The notes below the pieces were generated by a model. It worked only from the letters and a program-made list of their open reading frames with translations. It was not told the origin of the DNA and ran no database searches. Shown here piece after piece: positions 7,347 through 14,256 of a stretch of DNA of 14,256 nucleotides (its first letter is position 1; each line of letters opens with the position of its first letter). The stretch covers positions 1-14,256 of the forward strand of contig JADGJH010000806.1 of the NCBI GenBank assembly GCA_027596945.1, read 5' to 3'. This stretch comes from Physocladia obscura (Eukaryota; Chytridiomycota; Chytridiomycetes; Chytridiales; Chytriomycetaceae). Both the position numbers and the translations under genes were made by a program.

Positions 7347-10300
7347 TCAATCCGTGTTAAGTAACAAGGCTACACCTTGAAGAACCCAGTGACTAATGTG
7401 ATGATTCGTACTCAAATCAGCATCAAACACCCAACCAATGCCGGACGCGTTTCTCCTCAATTGAGTTGTATAAACCGGTGTCCTGAAAGTATTTATGAGC
7501 TTCAATCTATGCGATTCTATGGGAATGATTCGTAATACAGGTAGTTCTTGAAGCAACCTGCCTCCATTTTCAAGTCTGACCAACGCCTGCTTTTTGATAT
7601 CCCACCCTGCCCCTTCTAAATAAAGGCCTTGCACATAGCATCCACTTGGAGCACGCTCTGTAATTTCTTTAGGATCAGTGTATTGGGTGACTTGTGTGTA
7701 TAAAGTAGATCGATCCAACGGCCATCCATTTTTGCGGCAAGTTGTCTGAACTAGCGCTGTAATGTAAGCTTCGGGTACATGCAAACCAGAAAGCCAAATA
7801 ACAGCAGGCTCTCCGTTTTTAATCCACGATGTATATTGAGTCAAACGGCGCTCAAAATGCATCATCCAGCTACCGAGCCCCTTTTCCGTTTGAGGCGCCA
7901 GACTCCTCCACATTGGCGGCAAAGCTCCGTTAAACAGTGCATTTGCAAGTTCATCCAGCTTTACCGACATTCCAATTTCACCCTTCAAGGCACGCTGCAA
8001 ATCTTTCAACGAGCTTTTCATTCGTTCTACCAAATTATTCCAGCGTTCGAGCTCTTGCAGCAAGACCACTTGCGTTGGCGACGGAGTCGTTCCCAGACCT
8101 TTGTAAATTTTCGGAATGTCGAATGAAACTGGTATTTTTCCTTGAATGTCTGTGGCGATTCCTGCGATGAAGTCTTCCCGACTGATTCCACCACTGCCAT
8201 CTGCGGTTCTTGGTTGAAGTGAAATCAATTGGCCCCACATGTCTTTTACGGCCGTTGTTAAATAGCCGATTTCAGCGTCGGGATGCAATCCGAATACATC
8301 TGGTGCATTTGTCAGAGGTAAACTTTCAACGTAAGAAATATATTCGTCTTTTGTTCCGCTTGGTAAGACTTTATATTCGACTTGCAATGATTGGAAGAAA
8401 AAGAATGGCTGGAATGTATCAAAGAGAAAATCTCCGAGGTACTCGTCCAAGTACGTCATGAGCACTCTGCGATCATAATCATCTGTAACACGACCGCCGT
8501 ATATTGTTTCGCCAATCAAGTACCGCAAAGTTGTCCAAGGAATCTTGCCATCAGGAGTAGTTGCTGTTTTGTTGAGGTATGTTCGAAGAATCGTTAAACT
8601 GACTCGGAAGTCTGATTCGTTGAAATCATATTTGACATTCCATCCTATCTTTCCATACTTTCCACGTTCTTGTTGCACTGCATGAAAAAACGCTAAAACA
8701 TAGACAAGCGGCTTGAATGAGTCGTGCATACAATCCTGTAAAGCTTCTTCTGTGATCTTGAAATAACTGCTTCGAATATTCAATTTCAGACCGTTCGGTG
8801 GCTCTGTCACAACTTTCAAAGAACGTTGCAAAATTCCAATAGGAAATCCAGGAGTTGGCTCAGTTGTCAACCATAATCTGAAATCGCGGTGAGGTTTGTC
8901 AATTTTTTCCAACACTTTTTCGAGACTTCGCAGCCATTCAACTAATAGATGACAATTTTGAAGCATTAACCATTGACCCCTTGCTACGGCAGTTTCGAGA
9001 AGCTGTAGCGCAATTGGCGCTTGCCCCTGTCCAAGAGACAAAAATTTGAGCCTGTTTCCGCCAAACCCAAGAGTTTCAGCTAACTTTTGAAGGTCACTTT
9101 GCGGATCTGCTCCAGGACTAAGAATAAATACAACAGGTCCAGTCGGCGACGATTGGTCAAAAATATTTTGATAATTGATAACAGGTGGCATCACAAACTT
9201 TTCTCCCATATGCTTGATTACAAAGTGAGTTACACTATTAAATACACGATCTGTTCTGAAGCATCGAAGCAAACAAAGTTGCTGAAAAGAATTAAGCTTT
9301 TCTGAATACCCTAAAGGCATGGCCTCAGTTTCCGGAGCTTCCAATTTCGCCCACACTTTCCAAGCTGCTTCATGTTCAGAAACTTCGTTGGCAAGCTTTG
9401 AAAAAACATTATTAATAGATGTCAGCTTCAAAAGATCTTTCCAGCCCTGATCTAAAATCCAGCCGAAAGGTTTTTGCTGAGATACTTGATCCAAAGAAAT
9501 ATCGCCTTTCAAGAAGAAGTTTAGTTCTGCAGCATCAATTAATCCTTCAGCTTCCAATAATTTGATGGTCATTTGAAAAGAAAACATGAGTTTATGTCTC
9601 TCAAACAACCCAGTACATGAGTAGTTATAAACTGCGTACTTGAGAGTATCTGAAATTTTTGCAAGCCGTTTACTTAAAACAGGGTCAGGTTTACTCTTGT
9701 GCAAGGAAGCAATGAACACTTCCAAAAAGGCTCCAAGACTAAAAATAAAAAATAAAAAATAGAGGTAATTTGATAAATTTAAGAATTTTATACAAGGCAC
9801 TAACCTGTATTCATACATCGGATTGATTGTAGAAAGTTCTGCCATAACAAAGAAGAGCACAGCACCAATTTTTGACACAGGCCTATATCCATCGCGAGAG
9901 ATTTCAACTTCTGCAGACGTATGATTTGCAAGAGCAATTTTTTGGCCAATTTCGGTTGCCTTCGACTTTGTTTCCTCAAGAGTTCGGATTAAATCCACGT
10001 TATCAAGCATTGACCCAGTTGAAGCGGCCAACTCACGAAGCAATGTATCTTCTAGATCTTTCAGAAGACTTTTATTTGAACTCATCTCTGAAATAAGTTG
10101 TTTTCGTTGCTCTTCAAGTTCATGTCTTTCATGCCCAACCACAACATTCAACAACTGATCACTAAGACCCTTGAAAGTAACACTGTAGTTAATTATTATT
10201 GCGGAACCAAATACTTTTGGCGTGTAAGTCGGATTGGCTAATCTAGAGGTCAGATACAATCTGAAATTCGGGTCATAATCGACCTCCTTGTCTCCTAACA

Positions 10301-13300
10301 CAATGAAACGCCGCGCGCCCGCTGATTTGATATTTTTTTCAAGCAAATTATCTATGACTGGATCAATGTACTCGTCAACATCTTCAAACAAAAATGGAAA
10401 TCCGTAAGTTACTGACATTTCGAGATGTTTCAAGAAATCTGGATCGGTAAAAGTCGAAACTTTGAGATTGTTTGCACTTTCTCGTTTTTTGATCCATGCA
10501 ATTGCTTGCCTTTGTGGATCAATACACAGGGGAAATCTTGAAGCTTTTGTAGTTAAAATTCCGTTTTGAATTGATAATTCGTCTGCCGGTAGCCCTTCTT
10601 GTGCCCACCTTGACATCTCAACGTCAGTTACAAGAATTCTTTCCACTTTGAAGTTTGTACTAATCGGAACTCCTTTGGCTGTCAAATCAATCATCCATCT
10701 TTTGTAAATTAATTCGTTTCGAAGTTCCCAATTGAATGCTCCGGTATAACTGAGAAATCCAGAAACAAGCAAGCAATCTCCAAGTAACTGAATACGCTGC
10801 TCTTTTAAAAGTTCCAAATCCTTTGCCCAACGAATTTGCTCGGATCCTAATCCGGAAATTAGTTTGTCTGCGGCTCTGAGTCGTCTTTCCATGACTTCTG
10901 CCATCTCTTTCAATTCAGCTTGTTCTGATTTCGCTTGATGAAAATTTGCCTGTATACATTCCAATTATTATATTATCAATTCAGAAAGTGAAAGTACCTG
11001 AAGATTTGAAAGTTCTTCATTAAGGCGTTTCAACTCTTTCGTAATCTTATCAAACTCATTTTTTGACAGCGCCAAATTCTTCTCCAATGCGGCCACTGCC
11101 TGCCTCTTTGGTGCAATCATTTTGGCAACATTACAGTACCCAACTACTGCAAGAACAAATTTTAGCAGCCCGGCGCCAGCAGATGAAATTTCTCTCATTC
11201 TTTCAACAGAAACATCCATTTCTCTCAAGATACCCTTCACCAGCTTGATTTGGTTCGATGAAATCCCATCAACATCAAGACTTGATAGTGAAGATTTAAA
11301 ATCTCCTTGCGACATCATTGTTTTTGCACTCTTCCAAGACACATCTTTGATTCCTTTGATACAACATATGCATTCACAAACTTTTTGGACTTCTTTCGGA
11401 GGCTTTGCAAACGACCTGATTTCGGTAATTTCAGACGATGAAAGACTATTCAAAGCATTTTTGGCTTCTTCAAGGGCTGGCAGCGCTTCGGCGAGCGCTG
11501 ATTCGGCTTCTTCTTTATCTTTAGCAATTTGAATATTCTGGGCATCAAGTTCGATTCCTTTTGCCTCTGCCATCGTCTTTTTTTCTTCTGCCTCTGCCGT
11601 ATTTTTAGTAATAACTTCAAGAAGTTTATTGCAAGCTTCGGTTTTGTTTTTTACAGCAATATTTTGTTCAGCAAGTTGGATGTTCAACACATCTAGCTGT
11701 TTCGAAGATTCTTCAAGCTTTGCAAGACCAGATTCAAGACGCAAGCAAAGTTTTCCATTTAATTCACGATTTTCTTCGAGTAATCTGTTATAGGTATTGA
11801 TATAGTCCAAATAATTTTTTGGTGTGACGTAATTTGCACGTCTGTATTTTTGTAAAAACGCCAAGCTCACGTCTCCGACAGAAATATGAACTGAGACCAT
11901 ATGAGCAACAACGTTTGATCTATGTTCTGCGCTAACAAGGTTATCTTTCAAAAAAGCGTCGGCAACTGAAAGTAAAGCTTGTTCTGGCCACGGAGGAAAC
12001 CAGTCAATAAGCGTGTTATTCACAAGCCCTGGAAAAGATCTGCAACGTTCTCGAAGTTTATCACCTTGAGGAGACATGCACAATACAATGTGCATATTAT
12101 TGCTGCACTTGTTAATCAGATATTGCCACATACTCTCCTTGTTTTGCGGTAATCCAAGTTTCGTCACTTCGTCTCTGATAGTTCCCAACAATACTTCTTT
12201 TTCATCGTCTTCAAACAAAGCTGGAACCATGCCAGTTGTCAGCATGTTATTTATGAGCTCTAAAAAGCCTTCTTGTACGACATGAGCATCTGTGAACATG
12301 AAAACAGTTTTTACGCCAGTCGCAAGTTGATTGTAGAGCCCTTTCAATGATTCTTTGAATTCGATTTCACCGTATCCTCTGGTAAGAACAATTTCAAAAA
12401 CTTGATATCCCGCGGCAAAAGCTGCAAGGCGGGTGAGTGACTGTTTTCCTGAGCCACCAACTCCGACAAGAAGAGCGTGGCCACGATTCATTCTAATTAC
12501 TCTGTGTATTCTTGTCAAGTGATCAAGAGCATCTTCAAAAAGGACCAAGTTCATTTTGTTGAACTTCTCGTTATATTCTTCCAAAATTTCGTGAAAAATT
12601 GGACGAACTGCAGCAAAATCCAGCAGATCCTCGTACAAGCGAGCGGTTTCTTCATGCATTGCATGCCGGAAATCTCCAAACAAGATTGGATTTTTTGTGA
12701 TGTATTCTTCGTCAGCTTCAAAATTATCCAATATCAATCGATTGATGAGTTTGTTGACGTAAACTCTGTCTTGATCTGTAACAAGTCGGTCGTAAAACAC
12801 TCGCAAAGACTCATTTCGCCAAAGTCTAGAAAATTGTTTTCCTGTGTCAAAGTGATCAGGAGTGGCTGTACATAATCCTTCAAAAATTCTAGATATATCT
12901 CGTAAATTGAATATATAATGGAATTTTGAAGGTGTCGGCATCAAGTTCTTGACAATTTCCGAATAAAGTTTTAAAGTTATGCTAGTTAACTTTTTTGCCA
13001 CAGTTCTAACTTGCTCTGTAAAAACACTGGTATGACCTTCAATTATTCCAGAGTAGATTCGTTTCAAACTGTCATCAACAGGAAATGTTATATTAAAAAC
13101 CGCGAATAGAGATGCGAAACGAGGATCAATTTCATTACGGCCTCCTCCTGCACAACAAAAAGTTAAATTTTTGATTGAAGAAAGTTGCTTTTTTTTTTTT
13201 TTTGGTACCTGGTGTTCCCATGGAACTGACGAATTGCACATCTTTCAAGTATTTCCAACTCAATTCTTTTCCACGATCATAAAGTCCACCTTTTTCAATA

Positions 13301-14256
13301 AGCAATTTCAACAAAGCGATTGGTTGCTGAGTTCCATAAGTATCTTTTCCTGGCATATTCACATCGTCAATAAACACAACAAGCCTTTTGCCGGCAACTG
13401 GTCCGTAGGTATCTTTTGTTCTCTTTTCAACGTTCACTTCCATATTTCTTTGCACGTCAAGAGAAGTTGTCCTCGATGAAAAATTGATGTTCAACACCAA
13501 ATTTTTTTCAACTGGAAGCTGTCTTAAGTAGTTTTGAACCGTGACAGTCTTAGATGTTCCAGAGTCACCAACAAATAATACTATTCAACTTTTGTAAAAA
13601 AAAAATTACAGATATATCACTAATTTAATACCTGGTTTTTTTGATCCTATAAGTTTCTCAAGTAACCATGTGTGGCGAACAGTATCTAGAGTAGGAACAA
13701 GAATCTCATGAAATGCTACCGATCTTTTATGCTCGTATTCTGGAACATACTGCGTCCATGGAATCCATTTCAGCTCTGTCAAATCAAAGAAATAGTCGTA
13801 CAAAGACTTTTCATTTCCTGGAATCTGACCAGCCAAAATTTGTGTGCCTACGTGAATTTGTGACAATTCTGAAGTTTTCTTAACAGCATCTGAAAATTTG
13901 ACTCTATCTTCATCCAATAACGTTGCGCCAATTGACCATATTATTGATTGAATAAATACTGCCTCTACAGTTGTTTCTTGAGCAGCTTGCTTTGGATCCA
14001 CAAGTTGCATTTCAATCACCGAACAAAGTTGAACAATCATTGCCAAAGCAGTCACTGGAATAACTCTTTTTAAGGGAGTTCCGACAAACCCCTCAAATGA
14101 ACCCTCTAAAACCAGATCAACTGCAGCTTGAACATATTTGCTGAACATTTTTAGCATCAAATCAGTTTCTGTTTTCGTTGATCTTGAATTTGCCCATTTG
14201 ATGAAATGTGGTTTAAACCCCAAATTTTTTGGGTCCATATATACCATACCTAACAG
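7347..14256 (-). CDS. DNAH10: Axonemal inner-arm dynein heavy chain, DNAH10-type, C-terminal part (5' truncated by window)
   Basis: ATP-driven motor subunit of an inner dynein arm (I1/f class if DNAH10-like). Exons: (14249..13632), 13580..13209, 13147..10998, 10949..9805 and 9738..7347. The introns of 51, 61, 48 and 66 nt all keep frame. About 2,224 residues are visible, numbered from the internal Met at 14247. Order: end of AAA2 ([13 protein letters not shown]); AAA3 with P-loop GDSGTSKT (210-217) and Walker B LVVFIDD (272-278); AAA4 with P-loop GVGGSGK (558-564); stalk coiled coil 1 (about 790-890); microtubule-binding tip (about 900-1000, [13 protein letters not shown] before it); coiled coil 2 (to about 1090); AAA5; AAA6 ([21 protein letters not shown]); and a C-terminal domain ending [14 protein letters not shown]. 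Strings such as [31 protein letters not shown] and [16 protein letters not shown] match DNAH10 better than other axonemal chains. The catalytic AAA1 is outside the window. Nothing suggests decay. Confidence 0.96.
9739..9804 (-). other. 66-nt dynein intron without frame disruption
   Basis: Donor ACAG|gttag, acceptor tttttag|T. Splicing gives [15 protein letters not shown], the conserved dynein wording; the unspliced reading inserts 22 mostly hydrophobic residues there. The length is a multiple of three with no in-frame stop, so an unspliced transcript would still be open. Confidence 0.88.
14249..14256 (-). other. Probable intron acceptor at the window edge (dynein)
   Basis: On the minus strand the edge reads ctgttag|GTATGGTA. 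The reading needs one base from an upstream exon to give Gly before MVYMDP, matching the Gly-Met-Val-Tyr-x-Asp-Pro wording of AAA2 in this family. The Met at 14247 is therefore internal, not the start. Confidence 0.6.

Noticed and set aside
9872..10096. Plus-strand frames opposite the dynein exons (also near 7779, 11122 and 12477)
   Set aside because: They are shadows of conserved dynein coding sequence with no motifs of their own.

Overview
This is an intron-bearing eukaryotic nuclear window with three well-supported genes and a relic-filled AT-rich flank. Introns are mostly 48-153 nt with GT-AG ends, and AATAAA-type signals follow the stop codons. The combination of an axonemal (flagellar) dynein heavy chain, a secreted fungal-style tyrosinase and a mevalonate-pathway enzyme on compact introns best fits a flagellated, zoosporic (chytrid-like) fungus. 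That placement is inference from gene content and protein style; no marker gene in the window settles it.

Layout. Positions 1-1290 hold a decayed Ty1/copia-type retrotransposon pol fragment (plus strand), broken by frameshifts, one in-frame stop and two apparent internal deletions. Positions 1290-2730 are very AT-rich. They carry no gene I can name, but the minus strand has several protein-like stretches in shifting frames that look like decayed coding sequence. Positions 2783-4218 (minus) encode a complete diphosphomevalonate decarboxylase (MVD) in two exons, strikingly GC-rich in its 5' two thirds. Positions 4219-4615 form a 397-bp divergent promoter region. Positions 4616-7008 (plus) encode a six-exon, 633-residue secreted tyrosinase with both copper sites intact. 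Positions 7009-7346 are a short convergent 3' region. From 7347 to the right edge (minus) runs the C-terminal half of a DNAH10-type inner-arm dynein heavy chain: five exons, about 2,224 visible residues, with the N-terminal part beyond the window.

How the genes relate. MVD makes isopentenyl diphosphate for sterols and prenyl chains, the tyrosinase oxidises phenols outside the cell (melanin-type chemistry), and the dynein powers the flagellum. I see no shared pathway; the arrangement looks like ordinary compact eukaryotic packing. The most notable details are a 15-bp perfect inverted repeat covering the two divergent start codons, a 28-nt tyrosinase microexon carrying CuA histidines, a 66-nt dynein intron with no frame disruption, and the abrupt base-composition shift at MVD. 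I did not find convincing evidence of a wholly new system.
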